A stretch of DNA of 64,000 bases from the NCBI RefSeq assembly GCF_014287955.1, contig NZ_JACOPD010000001.1, positions 478,628-542,627 of the forward strand, read 5' to 3'. The DNA comes from Lachnospira hominis (ex Liu et al. 2021) (GTDB taxonomy: Bacteria; Bacillota; Clostridia; Lachnospirales; Lachnospiraceae). Positions 1 through 9,528 of this stretch are shown one piece after another. A program made the position numbers and the translations under genes. The number at the start of each line of letters is the position of its first letter. Within the stretch, counting starts at the first letter, position 1. The notes under the pieces are model-generated. The model was not told the DNA's origin. It ran no database searches and worked only from the letters and a program-made list of their open reading frames with translations.

Positions 1-57
1 ATTTTTAATTTTCACGTTCTAAACAAACCCACAATACGTATTTTCAATTTCAAGAAT

Positions 58-2856
58 TTAACTTCTCTTTCTTGAACGAGCCTGTGCAAATAATACATAC
101 GCTGCACCAAGCATTGCTGCTACCATTAATGACATCATCATTACAACTGCCATCATACCCATATCACCTGTATTTGGTGATGAACCTTCTGCAGCTGGTT
201 TTTCTGCTTCAGGTGCTGCTGGCTGATTATTATCTGTGTTGCCAGGTGTTGGTTCTGGGTCTGGTGTTGAAGGTGTAAGCTTATCAATAACAGCCTCTTC
301 CATTACATGTCCGCAGACTGTACATTCTTTGTGCTTGCTTCCTGCTTCTTCTTCTGTTGCTTCCTTGTCTACTATCCACTCACCTGCTGTATGTAATGCC
401 TTAATATCAATTTTTGCAGCGTCTTCTGCTGTAAGAATTGTAACGCCTTCTGCTCTTGCTGATGTATCAACTGCTGTTCCATCAGGTGTATGTGTATTAT
501 ATTCATAATAATGAGCATCTTTTACTTTTGCATTCATATCTTTGTAAGCAACAGGATCAATCATATTTGCAGACTCAACTTCTGTGTTAAGCCATGTAAC
601 TGTTCCTGCTCCCCATGCACGTGCAAGAATATTCTTTGACGTAGCTTTGAGACCAGTTGATGATGTTGTAACAATCTTACAATTGTTAAATATATATCCA
701 TGCTTACCCTTTGCCTTAGAAGCAACAATGTAACTTGCTACTGCTTCCTTATCGCTGTAGCTGTACATGCTTAATGTACATTCGTCAAATACAGGATTAC
801 CGTCACCACAGATATAATCAGTAGTTCCCTCAATTACACAGTTTTTAAAATATGAAACTTCCTGTGCATCACCTGTATAAACTGTATCCTGACTGCTAAG
901 GAACTTACAATCCTTATATTCTGTATCATCAGCCTGGATATAGATAACTGCCGCTCTCTCTTTAGCTGCTTTAGAACGAACATCAATATTTTCTGTTGTT
1001 CTGGCCGTACATGCAGGAGCTACATTCTTATCTGCACCATCTGCAAGTTCTTCCTGTGTGAGATATCTGTTAAGAGAATTTTCAAATGTAATATTCTCAG
1101 CTTTGAATCCCTTTGCATTTGCAAAAAGATTTACCGTTGAACCCCAATGTCCCGGATTCTGCTCAACTGCTGTCTTATAATATTTATCAACTGCCCATGC
1201 TTCATCATAATATGAACCATTTTTTCCATCAGTTGTTTTCTTTGCACTATAATAAGAGAATCCAACGCCATAATACCATGTGATTGTTGAACCACTCTCT
1301 TTTGCACTCTTAATTGTTATATTAGGAGTATCTACTATTACCTGCTCTCTGTATAAATCATCAGTAAGGACAACTGTTACTCTCTCATCCTTACTTCTTT
1401 CCATTCTTGCAATATACTTAACTGCATCTGCAATCTTTTCAAACTTCTGACCTGCACCTACCTTAACTTCTGCTTCATAAGCAACTGCTGATGTATCTTC
1501 AGGTGCATTAAGATATACGTCATTAGACACTGCTGTATTACCAACACTTACATGATCATATGCTGTATATCCTTCACATTCAACAGATGTCTCATATTCA
1601 CCTGCACGAAGCTTTACACTATATGATTTTCCTGAAACATCAAAAGTATATGTGTAATCAGGAGTATCCATATTCTTAAATGTTATCTTTGTTACATTAG
1701 CATTCTTCTTATCAGAAGTAACAAATGAACCTTTAACATCAACAACCGGCTTCTTTGATGCATTAATTGCAACATCTGAATATTTGCCTTCGGCCTTATT
1801 AATTTTTTCTGTTACTTCATAATCATCTGCATTTTTAATTACAACTGCATAATCCTTATCAGGAACAATATATTCCTGTGCATATGTATAATTACCATCA
1901 GCTGTCTTTGTAAGTGATAATGTTACTGTATCAAGGGATGTATCATCAGGTACTAATTCTACAGCAACATCACCTTTTAATGCAGCATCAGGCACTCCTG
2001 TAAATGTACCTGCTACTGTGGCTACAGGTGCTTCAACAGCTTTAAAATTAACTTCTGCTGTCGCTGAATTACCTGTAAGGGTAAATTTATTAGCATCATT
2101 TGTATCATCAACTTTAGAGCCTGCCTTTGTAATTACTGCAACATAATTAGTATTACCGGCTATTCTCTTTAATACTGCTGTATACTTTCCTGAAGCATCA
2201 ATATCAGCAATAACAACTGCTGCTTTATCATTATCAAGATTCTTGAACTTAATGCTCTTAACTCCTCTTTGTACAGCATTTTCAACTGTACCGCTTACTG
2301 TGACAGAATTAATCGGATTATATTCATCAATTGTAATAGTCTTTGCTTTAATATCACCATTAGAAACTAATGCAAGATATTTCTTTCCTTCAACTGTTCT
2401 GATATAATCGTCAATATCGTCAACTGTAACAGTTGTACCCTTTGATGACATTGCAACATTATATGTAGTATCTTTAGTATTATCACCAAAAATTACAAGT
2501 CTGTCCGGCTTATCACCATTACAAGTCATTGTAACAGTGGCCTTTGTTGTATCATCCTTAATCGGAAAATATAATACATTTCCGTTACGGAATCTTAATG
2601 TTCCATCATTACTTACTCCTGAACCTGCTGTCTTTCCTAAAATAATTCCATAATTATCCGGAAGAACTGCTCCTACAGTTGTAACATTACTCCACTTTCC
2701 TGACTTAGTGAAGTCATACGTAGTTGTTGTCTTTGTAATCTCAGGTTCTGCAGCTTTTACACTTAAAAGCCCTGTCAGACCTGAAGGCATTGCTGTCACC
2801 GCAAGCAATGCTGTAAGAACAACAGCCATAACTCTTTTTAATGAACGAAATTTCAT
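58..2856 (-). CDS. Surface-anchored pectin methylesterase (CE8)
   Basis: Predicted to remove methyl esters from extracellular homogalacturonan, preparing it for pectate lyases. The 932-residue protein has a signal peptide (about residues 1-36, ending VKAA). About 400 residues of beta-rich repeats and accessory domains follow. A CE8 pectinesterase beta-helix then runs from about 458 to 810. Family landmarks are visible: QDTVYTG with Gln656 and Asp657, DYICG with Asp680 (usually DFIFG), and LARAWG with Arg746 (usually LGRPW). These match the catalytic Asp-Asp-Arg set. The C-terminus has a Pro/Glu-rich wall spacer, an SPNTGD motif, a hydrophobic segment and a basic RSRKRS tail, so it is probably sortase-anchored by a non-LPXTG signal. 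A GAGGG site lies 8 nt before the ATG. It is divergent from an AraC-type regulator. The family call is firm; the anchoring is inference. Confidence 0.93.
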   Translation of the reverse strand: MKFRSLKRVMAVVLTALLAVTAMPSGLTGLLSVKAAEPEITKTTTTYDFTKSGKWSNVTTVGAVLPDNYGIILGKTAGSGVSNDGTLRFRNGNVLYFPIKDDTTKATVTMTCNGDKPDRLVIFGDNTKDTTYNVAMSSKGTTVTVDDIDDYIRTVEGKKYLALVSNGDIKAKTITIDEYNPINSVTVSGTVENAVQRGVKSIKFKNLDNDKAAVVIADIDASGKYTAVLKRIAGNTNYVAVITKAGSKVDDTNDANKFTLTGNSATAEVNFKAVEAPVATVAGTFTGVPDAALKGDVAVELVPDDTSLDTVTLSLTKTADGNYTYAQEYIVPDKDYAVVIKNADDYEVTEKINKAEGKYSDVAINASKKPVVDVKGSFVTSDKKNANVTKITFKNMDTPDYTYTFDVSGKSYSVKLRAGEYETSVECEGYTAYDHVSVGNTAVSNDVYLNAPEDTSAVAYEAEVKVGAGQKFEKIADAVKYIARMERSKDERVTVVLTDDLYREQVIVDTPNITIKSAKESGSTITWYYGVGFSYYSAKKTTDGKNGSYYDEAWAVDKYYKTAVEQNPGHWGSTVNLFANAKGFKAENITFENSLNRYLTQEELADGADKNVAPACTARTTENIDVRSKAAKERAAVIYIQADDTEYKDCKFLSSQDTVYTGDAQEVSYFKNCVIEGTTDYICGDGNPVFDECTLSMYSYSDKEAVASYIVASKAKGKHGYIFNNCKIVTTSSTGLKATSKNILARAWGAGTVTWLNTEVESANMIDPVAYKDMNAKVKDAHYYEYNTHTPDGTAVDTSARAEGVTILTAEDAAKIDIKALHTAGEWIVDKEATEEEAGSKHKECTVCGHVMEEAVIDKLTPSTPDPEPTPGNTDNNQPAAPEAEKPAAEGSSPNTGDMGMMAVVMMMSLMVAAMLGAAYVLFAQARSRKRS

Positions 2857-3135
2857 TAATAAAGCCCTCGCTTTCCCTTTTTTTTACATAGCTTTTACAA
2901 AGCTTTTGTAATGACAAGGCTATCACACTTATACCAGGTGTTCTACCTATTTTTAGAGGAAGTTAGTATTGATTACAGTTTTTTTTAGGTTTATAATATA
3001 ATATATTACAAAGCAACAAAAAAAGCTGTTATATAATTTGGTCATTTTAAACAAAACAATTAAGAGCACTCTGTGCAATTTTCCAAAGTCAGCACAGAAG
3101 CCGCATTTTACATTTATAGAATAAAAGGAGGACTT
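2857..3135. promoter_or_regulatory. Divergent intergenic region, methylesterase / AraC regulator
   Basis: This AT-rich region lies between two divergent genes. It contains the regulator promoter listed separately. It also contains a short dyad, AGGT-N5-ACCT, near 2936-2948, close to where a methylesterase promoter would lie. I could not fix a good -35/-10 pair for the minus-strand gene. The dyad is only a candidate operator. Confidence 0.35.
2969..2997 (+). promoter_or_regulatory. Sigma-A promoter of AraC-type regulator
   Basis: TTGATT (2969-2974), a 17-nt spacer and a perfect TATAAT (2992-2997) lie upstream of the regulator gene. The predicted transcript would have a leader of roughly 130 nt. 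Confidence 0.6.
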
Positions 3136-3957
3136 ATGGCTTCACCAAACAGATTTGAAATATCCGAACAGACACATGGTGCTAATTTTGCAATGTATAA
3201 CTTTCATTCCCATTCATGGTATGAAATTTTTTATCTGCAATCCGGGCAATGCACTTTTTATATACAGGACAAGACATATCTGATGAAAAAAGGCGATATT
3301 GCAGTTATTCCTCCTGATATTTTGCACAAAACAGCATACCTTGCAGAAGTAAATAAAAGATTATGCATAGAATTTTCCGCAAACTACATACAACCTGTTA
3401 TTTCCATGTTTGGAAATGAAACTCTTGACAGCCGGCTATTTACAGTTCTTCATAATAGTACAGAAAACACGGCTTTTCTTGATTCGCTTATCCTTAATAT
3501 GATAAATGAATATAAGCAGCGTGATTATATAAGTCCTGCATTTTTAAATGTTTATTTTCAGGAATTTATACTGCGTCTCATGCGTGGAAGTATCCCGCTT
3601 GACGGACGCACGATTGATTTTAATAACTCAAGCAATACAATGCAGCTTGCCGTTGATTATATTAATGAAAATTTTCAGAGCCGGCTCACACTCTCAGATA
3701 TTGCAGAACGTTTTCACCTGAATCCGTCATATTTTTCAAAGAGATTTAAGACGGTAATCGGAACCGGCTTTAAAGAATACATCAATAATCTTCGTATAAC
3801 AAAATCAGAAAAAATGCTGCTTGAGACTAATAAAAATATTACAGAAATTGCGTTTGAATGTGGATTTGAAAACAGTAATTATTACGGAGATTCATTTAAA
3901 CAAAAAAATGGTGTTTCACCTACCGAGTACCGGAAACTTAAAGGAAATATCAAATAA
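3136..3957 (+). CDS. AraC-family transcriptional regulator
   Basis: A 273-residue regulator with an N-terminal cupin-like sensor (HSHSWYEIFYL, then a glycine/proline-rich IPPDILH turn, about residues 20-85). The C-terminal AraC double helix-turn-helix spans about 165-270 (LTLSDIAERFHLNPSYFSK, then ITEIAFECGFENSNYYGDSF). This architecture is typical of sugar-responsive activators in Firmicutes. The frame is open back to 3073, but an AAAGGAGG site sits 5 nt before the ATG at 3136, and that start is used here. The gene is divergent from the pectin methylesterase, so control of pectin use is a reasonable but unproven guess. No ligand can be read from the sequence. Confidence 0.9.
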   Translation: MASPNRFEISEQTHGANFAMYNFHSHSWYEIFYLQSGQCTFYIQDKTYLMKKGDIAVIPPDILHKTAYLAEVNKRLCIEFSANYIQPVISMFGNETLDSRLFTVLHNSTENTAFLDSLILNMINEYKQRDYISPAFLNVYFQEFILRLMRGSIPLDGRTIDFNNSSNTMQLAVDYINENFQSRLTLSDIAERFHLNPSYFSKRFKTVIGTGFKEYINNLRITKSEKMLLETNKNITEIAFECGFENSNYYGDSFKQKNGVSPTEYRKLKGNIK

Positions 3958-3975
3958 AAATATACGATTTTATTC

Positions 3976-4004
3976 TTGACACATTACTTCTGCAATGATA
4001 ATAT
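3976..4004 (+). promoter_or_regulatory. Promoter of riboswitch-ATPase transcript
   Basis: Perfect TTGACA (3976-3981), a 17-nt spacer and TAATAT (3999-4004). Transcription would begin about 70 nt before the yybP-ykoY aptamer core and run into it. Confidence 0.65.
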
Positions 4005-4078
4005 TTTACAAAACATGGTTCATGAATAATCTTTTTTGAACCGAATATAATTAAATATGACTGTTATTTTATTATCAA

Positions 4079-4176
4079 TATCAGGGAGTAGTCCACATCT
4101 TAATTAATATAGATGTTGTGCCGTTCGTCATCCCGCTGCTTACAGCCGGTCGGCACACTTATGGTGACAAGACTTT
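4079..4176 (+). ncRNA. yybP-ykoY manganese riboswitch aptamer
   Basis: Conserved class elements appear in order: GGGAGTAG at 4084-4091, a CGTCA loop near 4126-4130, an ACAGCCGGTCGGCA segment and the closing GACAAGACTTT near 4167-4177. The class is established as a Mn2+ sensor, and members precede P-type ATPases such as Lactococcus yoaB, as here. The aptamer ends inside the 5' arm of a terminator hairpin, which gives a transcriptional expression platform. Boundaries are approximate. Confidence 0.82.
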
Positions 4177-4248
4177 TATTGCATATGTATATATGATGTA
4201 TAACTATTGTATACATCTATGTATTTGTGCAATAAAAGTCTTTTTTTA
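4169..4248 (+). terminator. Riboswitch-controlled intrinsic terminator
   Basis: A perfect 15-bp inverted repeat (4169-4183 with 4228-4242) is followed by a run of T. Its 5' arm contains the aptamer's last conserved bases (AAGACTTT), so aptamer folding and terminator folding should exclude each other. The expected behaviour is read-through with Mn2+ bound. It ends about 65 nt before the ATPase start. Confidence 0.85.
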
Positions 4249-4311
4249 TACTCTTTTTTGATATGTAATAAAAATGTAACTTGCAGCCATAGCCGCAAAG
4301 AAAGGAGTTTT

Positions 4312-6972
4312 ATGAAAACAAAAAATTATTGGTCCCTTGCATCTGCTGATATTATCAGTGAACTTGGCTCAGGTCCGGACGGACTTAGCAGTAATCGTGC
4401 CAGACAGCTCCTGCTTGAAAAAGGAGAAAATGTACTTGACGAACAGAAACCCGACAGCATTATAAAAGTGTTTTTCAGCCAGTTTTGTGACCTTTTAATA
4501 GTAATACTGCTTATCGCAGCACTTATTTCTATGTTTTCAGGTAATATTGAAAGTACAATTGTAATATTTCTGGTTCTCATAATGAATGCGGTATTAGGAA
4601 CAATCCAGCATGTCAAAGCACAGCGTTCACTTGAAAGCCTGAAACAGCTCTCATCACCTTCGGCAAAAGTCATACGTGATGGCAGTGTAATTGAAATTCA
4701 TTCAAAAGACATAGTTCCCGGCGATATTATAATGCTTGAAGCCGGTGACTTAATCGTTGCCGACTGCCGTATCATAGAAAGTTTTTCCCTGCAGGTAAAT
4801 GAAAGTGCTCTCACAGGTGAATCTGCCAATGTTGACAAATTTAATGATATCCTCGGTAATGACACGCCTCTTGCCGACCGCACAAACATGGTCTATTCTG
4901 GCAGTCTGGTAACATACGGAAGAGCCAGAGTAATCGTTACATCAACCGGCATGGATACTGAAATCGGAAATATCGCAGGTCTTATGAATTCAGTTAAAGA
5001 AAGAAAAACTCCTCTTCAGGTCAGCCTTGATGATTTCAGCAAAAAACTTGCCATAATGATTATGATTATATGTGGACTGGTATTTGCCTTATGTCTTGTG
5101 CGTAAAATGCCTATGCTCGATTCAATGATGTTCGCTGTTGCACTTGCAGTTGCTGCTATTCCTGAAGCATTAAGTTCTATCGTTACAATCGTCCAGGCTA
5201 TGGGAACACGCAAAATGGCAAAAGAAAATGCAATTATTAAACAATTAAAAGCTGTTGAAAGTCTTGGCTGTGTATCCGTAATATGCTCCGATAAAACAGG
5301 CACACTTACACAGAATAAAATGACTGTGCAGAATATCTACATCAACTCCGAAGAAATATCACCTGAACAGCTTGACATTTCCCTGCCGCTTCACCGGTAT
5401 CTTCTTTATGATGCAATACTTACAAACGATTCATGCATAACCGATGGCAAATGTATTGGAGATCCTACTGAATCGGCACTCCTTGAAATGTTAAAAAAAG
5501 TACCTTTTGACGGTACTGACAACTCATTTAATGAAAATCACATACGCAATCACATGCAGCGTATTGAAGAACTGCCATTTGACTCTGTAAGAAAACTGAT
5601 GAGCACCAAATACTATATTCACAATGTTCCTACTGTTCTCACAAAAGGTGCAGTGGATGTACTGTTAGACCGCTGCAGCTTTATACGTGATAATGATGGC
5701 GTCCGCAAAATAAATAGCAGCGATATAGATTCTATAAAACAGCAAAATGAAGTTTTCTCAAGAAAAGGCCAGCGTGTCCTTGCTTTTGCATACAAAGAAT
5801 GCCATGAGCCACTTAATTTTGAGAATGAAAATGACTTTATTTTTATCGGTCTTATATCGATGATTGACCCGCCACGTCCAGAGGCAGTTCAGGCGGTAAA
5901 AGATGCACGCCGTGCCGGAATAATGCCAGTTATGATTACCGGCGACCATAAAATAACTGCCTCTGCAATCGCCGAAGCTATCGGAATATTCAGGCAGGGG
6001 GACATTGCTGTAACAGGAAGCGAGCTTGATTCAATGAGCGATGAAGAACTTGATTCAAAGCTTGAAAAAATAAGTGTATATGCCCGTGTATCACCTGAAA
6101 ACAAAATTCGTATTGTTGAAAGATGGCAGAACAAAGGTCGTATTGTTTCAATGACCGGCGATGGCGTAAACGATGCACCGGCACTTAAAAAGGCTGATGT
6201 TGGTGTTGCCATGGGAATTACAGGTACAGAAGTTTCCAAAGATGCATCCGACATGATTCTTGCTGATGATAATTTTGCAACTATTATAAAAGCAGTGACA
6301 AACGGCAGATGTGTTTACCGCAATATCCGCAATGCAATACTGTTTCTTTTATCAGGAAACATGGCAGCCATACTCGCTGTACTGTATACATCAATTGCCG
6401 GTCTTCCTGTTCCTTTTGCTCCTGTACAGCTTCTGTTCATTAATCTGCTCACAGATTCGCTTCCGGCAATCGCAATTGGAATGGAACCGGTTGACGACTC
6501 ACTGCTTGATGAAAAACCGCGTGATCCTTCACAGGGAATACTCACAAAATCATTCCTTTTCAGGATTATCGGTCAGGGATTTCTTATTGCAATCGCAGTA
6601 ATGACAGCTTATTATATGGGATACAACAATTCCGTTTTTGCACAGGGTGCACAAACAGCAGCCAATCCCGCACTTGCAATGACTATGGCATTTGCAACGC
6701 TTACTCTTGCAAGACTTTTTCATGGTTTTAACTGCCGCACTGACAAACCAATTTCAAAAGCAGGACTTTTCTCGAATATTTACAGCGTAAGTGCTTTTTG
6801 TGCCGGTGTATGCCTGCTCATCATGGTATTAGCCATCCCGTTTCTGGGAACACTGTTTTCTGCTGTAACCCTTTCAAAGATGCAGCTGCTTCAAATTATA
6901 ATTCTTGCTTTTGTTCCTACAATGACCATACAGATTTTAAAATCTGTCTCATATATGATTAAAAATCACTGA
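4312..6972 (+). CDS. P-type cation ATPase (P2-type, probable Mn2+/Ca2+ exporter)
   Basis: An 886-residue membrane pump. The N-terminal actuator domain carries LTGES. The phosphorylation motif is CSDKTGTLTQNK with Asp327. The hinge is TGDGVNDAPALKKADVGVAMG. The M4 segment reads AAIPEAL, where Ca2+ pumps usually have PEGL. Six C-terminal membrane helices are seen. The length suits P2A Ca2+/Mn2+ ATPases. The frame is open to 4207, but AAAGGAG before the ATG at 4312 marks the start. A Mn2+ riboswitch upstream and the yoaB precedent favour Mn2+ export; Ca2+ remains possible. It is monocistronic, with a terminator downstream. Confidence 0.93.
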   Translation: MKTKNYWSLASADIISELGSGPDGLSSNRARQLLLEKGENVLDEQKPDSIIKVFFSQFCDLLIVILLIAALISMFSGNIESTIVIFLVLIMNAVLGTIQHVKAQRSLESLKQLSSPSAKVIRDGSVIEIHSKDIVPGDIIMLEAGDLIVADCRIIESFSLQVNESALTGESANVDKFNDILGNDTPLADRTNMVYSGSLVTYGRARVIVTSTGMDTEIGNIAGLMNSVKERKTPLQVSLDDFSKKLAIMIMIICGLVFALCLVRKMPMLDSMMFAVALAVAAIPEALSSIVTIVQAMGTRKMAKENAIIKQLKAVESLGCVSVICSDKTGTLTQNKMTVQNIYINSEEISPEQLDISLPLHRYLLYDAILTNDSCITDGKCIGDPTESALLEMLKKVPFDGTDNSFNENHIRNHMQRIEELPFDSVRKLMSTKYYIHNVPTVLTKGAVDVLLDRCSFIRDNDGVRKINSSDIDSIKQQNEVFSRKGQRVLAFAYKECHEPLNFENENDFIFIGLISMIDPPRPEAVQAVKDARRAGIMPVMITGDHKITASAIAEAIGIFRQGDIAVTGSELDSMSDEELDSKLEKISVYARVSPENKIRIVERWQNKGRIVSMTGDGVNDAPALKKADVGVAMGITGTEVSKDASDMILADDNFATIIKAVTNGRCVYRNIRNAILFLLSGNMAAILAVLYTSIAGLPVPFAPVQLLFINLLTDSLPAIAIGMEPVDDSLLDEKPRDPSQGILTKSFLFRIIGQGFLIAIAVMTAYYMGYNNSVFAQGAQTAANPALAMTMAFATLTLARLFHGFNCRTDKPISKAGLFSNIYSVSAFCAGVCLLIMVLAIPFLGTLFSAVTLSKMQLLQIIILAFVPTMTIQILKSVSYMIKNH

Positions 6973-6980
6973 TAAAAACA

Positions 6981-7024
6981 GGACTGTTGCTTTGATTGAT
7001 TTAAAACAATCACAACAACAGTCC
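6981..7024. terminator. Bidirectional terminator
   Basis: A hairpin (GGACTGTTG paired with CAACAGTCC, plus inner TGATTG/CAATCA pairing) lies between the convergent ATPase and ABC-transporter genes. A T-rich stretch follows on the plus strand and a TGTTTTTA stretch on the minus strand. Confidence 0.7.
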
Positions 7025-7060
7025 CATTCTTTTTCAATTCTTTTTCAATTCTTCTTTAAT

Positions 7061-7822
7061 TTACACATTAAGATGTGACAAAAATGCTTTTGTTCTCTCA
7101 TTTTTTGGATTACCGATTACTTCCTCGGCACTACCCTGCTCGACAATAACTCCACCATCCATAAATATTACCCTGTCTGCAACTTTTCTCGCAAAGTCGA
7201 TTTCATGTGTAACTATAACCATTGTCATCTTCTCTGCGGCAAGGTCTTTTAATACTTTAAGAATTCCGGCTGTTATTTCCGGGTCAAGTGCCGATGTAGG
7301 CTCATCAAAAAACAGAATCTGCGGATTCATTGCCAGTGCCCTTGCAATGGCGACTCTTTGCTGCTGGCCTCCTGATAACTGGCTCGGATAACTGTCCTCT
7401 TTACTCTCAAGTCCCACTTTTTTAAGAAGTGCTCTTGCTGTCTTTTCTGCTTCTTCCTTTGACTTTCCCTGAACATGTACAGGTGCATCAATAATATTTT
7501 TCAATACTGTATAATGTGGAAAAAGATTGAAATTCTGAAACACAAGACCAAACTGGCTCTTCACTTCAAGCATTTCTTTCTTGCCAACATATGAAGTGTT
7601 CTCATCAGGTTTATTTGTTGTGGCATATTTTCCCCCATAACAAAGAGTTCCTTTATCCATTGTTTCAAGAAGTGTGGCACATCTTAAAAATGTTGATTTT
7701 CCTGAACCTGAAGGTCCGATTATCGCCACTACTTCACCTTTATTAACATCTAACGAAATATCTTTAAGCACTTCAAGCCCGCCAAAGCTTTTCTGCACAT
7801 TTTTCATTTCAAGCAGCTTCAT
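7061..7822 (-). CDS. Polar amino-acid ABC transporter, ATP-binding protein
   Basis: A 253-residue ABC ATPase of the GlnQ/HisP type. Walker A is GPSGSGKST, the signature is LSGGQQQR, Walker B is ILFFDEPTSALDP, and the H-loop is VTHE. The longest frame begins at 7843, but that ATG has no ribosome site, whereas GGAAGGAT precedes the in-frame ATG at 7822. It lies downstream of the fused binding protein-permease (58 nt between stop and start), so the two form one importer operon. The substrate is probably a polar or branched amino acid but cannot be read from the sequence. Confidence 0.93.
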   Translation of the reverse strand: MKLLEMKNVQKSFGGLEVLKDISLDVNKGEVVAIIGPSGSGKSTFLRCATLLETMDKGTLCYGGKYATTNKPDENTSYVGKKEMLEVKSQFGLVFQNFNLFPHYTVLKNIIDAPVHVQGKSKEEAEKTARALLKKVGLESKEDSYPSQLSGGQQQRVAIARALAMNPQILFFDEPTSALDPEITAGILKVLKDLAAEKMTMVIVTHEIDFARKVADRVIFMDGGVIVEQGSAEEVIGNPKNERTKAFLSHLNV

Positions 7823-7879
7823 ATACTCATCCTTCCCGTGCATTTACACAATACACATCTTAAATAATCACAAATAATC

Positions 7880-9409
7880 TTAATACTTCATTTTGTTTTC
7901 AAGTTTCTCCATGCCATATGCAACTACAAAGTTAAATATGTAATAGAAAAGACCTGCAACAAAAAGTGGCATAATGCTTGTCTGTGCCGCCGCAATCTGT
8001 TTTGCAAGTGTAAACATTTCTGTGTATGCAAGTGCAAATGCAAGCGATGTATCTTTTACAAGTGTAATTACTTCATTTGTAACTGGTGGAAGCACAATTT
8101 TTACCATCTGCGGAAAAATAATTCGTACAAATGTCTGTGTTCTTGAATAGCCAAGAACTGCTGCTGCCTCATACTGGCCTTTTGGAACCGCTTCTATTCC
8201 CGAGCGGTAAATCTCTGCAAAATATGCCGCATAATTAAGTGAAAATCCTATAATTACAGCGTAAAACCTGTAACTGTTAGAAAGTGACATTCCGAAAAGA
8301 TAATACGGTCCGAAAAATACTACAAGAAGCTGCAGCATAAGCGGCGTGCCACGCATAATTGAAATATATATTCTTGCTATCCAGTTAAGTACTTTTAACT
8401 TTGAACGTCTTATAAATGTAATAACAAGTCCAAGCGGAAGTGAGAATATAAGTGTAAGCACAAATATACCAAGTGATGCAAGCATTCCTGATAAAAGCTG
8501 TCTTAATATATCAAGCATATTGTCTAAAAATCCGGTTTTTTCTTTAACAGTATCCTCCGCTTTCATAACAGAATCTGTTCCCGGCTGTCCAAGACATGCA
8601 GACTCCTCAAGTCCCCATTTCTGAACAATTGAATCAAACGAGCCATCAGCAAGCATCTCTTCAAGTGTTTCCTGAACCTGATTTCTTAACTGCGTATTGC
8701 CCTTCTTAAAGCCGACACCATATTCCTCGCTTGAAACATGCTCGTTAAGAATTGTAAATGTATCACCACGCGACTCAACTTCATACTTTGCAACACCTAT
8801 ATCCATACATACCGCATCTGCAGAACCGGCATCAAGATTAAGAAATGCACTGTTGTAATCTCCAACCTGCTGAAGCGACTTAAAACTTGCTGCAAGCCTG
8901 ATATTTTCCTCGTCGGCATCTTCTCCTGTAAATGCTGCAAGTGCCGATGAATCAGACTGTACTATAACATTTTTACCTGCAAGATCAGAAAGCTTTGTTA
9001 TTCCTGAATTTTTCTTTACAACCACAACCTGTGAATTGTCTACATAAGCAGTTGACCACGTATATTCCTTTTCACGTCCGTCCATTGTAAAACCGTTCCA
9101 GATACAGTCAATCATACCTGAATTAAGTTCCATATCCTTGCTTTCCCATTCAATAGGCTGCTTTACAAGTGTCCAACCATTTCTTGAACATACCTCTGCT
9201 GCAAGGTCAAGGTCAAATCCGACATACTCTCCGCTGTCATCTTTGTATCCATACGGCGGAAATTCCGCATCAAAACCTACCGTAAATGTATCCCCGCTGT
9301 TTTTTGCCACGTTACTGTCATTCTTTTTACTGCCGCAGCCGGTAATCACACCTGCCATTACAGCTACAAGAGCCGCAGCCATAATAAGTTTTTTCAAAAT
9401 CGCCTTCAA
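7880..9409 (-). CDS. Amino-acid ABC transporter, fused binding protein and permease
   Basis: A 509-residue fusion. It has a lipoprotein signal (lipobox VITGC at about residues 22-26) and a family-3 solute-binding domain (about 40-270, with VGFDAEFPPYGY and a YVGFDLDLA motif). A HisM/GlnP-type permease (about 290-505) follows, with the EAA loop EAAAVLGYSRTQTFVRIIFPQ. Such fusions are known in Firmicutes and lactic acid bacteria (GlnP). With the adjacent ATPase it would make a complete importer for a polar amino acid such as glutamine, arginine or cystine. It is first in the operon, with a short A-rich ribosome site. Confidence 0.93.
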   Translation of the reverse strand: MKAILKKLIMAAALVAVMAGVITGCGSKKNDSNVAKNSGDTFTVGFDAEFPPYGYKDDSGEYVGFDLDLAAEVCSRNGWTLVKQPIEWESKDMELNSGMIDCIWNGFTMDGREKEYTWSTAYVDNSQVVVVKKNSGITKLSDLAGKNVIVQSDSSALAAFTGEDADEENIRLAASFKSLQQVGDYNSAFLNLDAGSADAVCMDIGVAKYEVESRGDTFTILNEHVSSEEYGVGFKKGNTQLRNQVQETLEEMLADGSFDSIVQKWGLEESACLGQPGTDSVMKAEDTVKEKTGFLDNMLDILRQLLSGMLASLGIFVLTLIFSLPLGLVITFIRRSKLKVLNWIARIYISIMRGTPLMLQLLVVFFGPYYLFGMSLSNSYRFYAVIIGFSLNYAAYFAEIYRSGIEAVPKGQYEAAAVLGYSRTQTFVRIIFPQMVKIVLPPVTNEVITLVKDTSLAFALAYTEMFTLAKQIAAAQTSIMPLFVAGLFYYIFNFVVAYGMEKLENKMKY

Positions 9410-9480
9410 TTTTTTTCTCCTTTATCAAAAACTATGAGAAATACTTCCCGTCGGCTTCCATAAACCGCCCTGTGCGTACA

Positions 9481-9513
9481 TAAAATAAGCTGTGGCACTA
9501 TACTGCCACAGCT
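9481..9513 (-). terminator. Terminator after DUF2007-like gene
   Basis: A perfect 10-bp inverted repeat, AGCTGTGGCA / TGCCACAGCT (9488-9497 and 9504-9513). On the minus strand it is followed by TATTTTAT. It lies just downstream of the small gene. Confidence 0.65.
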
Positions 9514-9528
9514 GCCACCATTCAGATA

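Noticed and set aside
3073..3135. N-terminal extension of the AraC regulator
   Set aside because: The first 21 residues are not typical of the family, and a strong AAAGGAGG marks the ATG at 3136.
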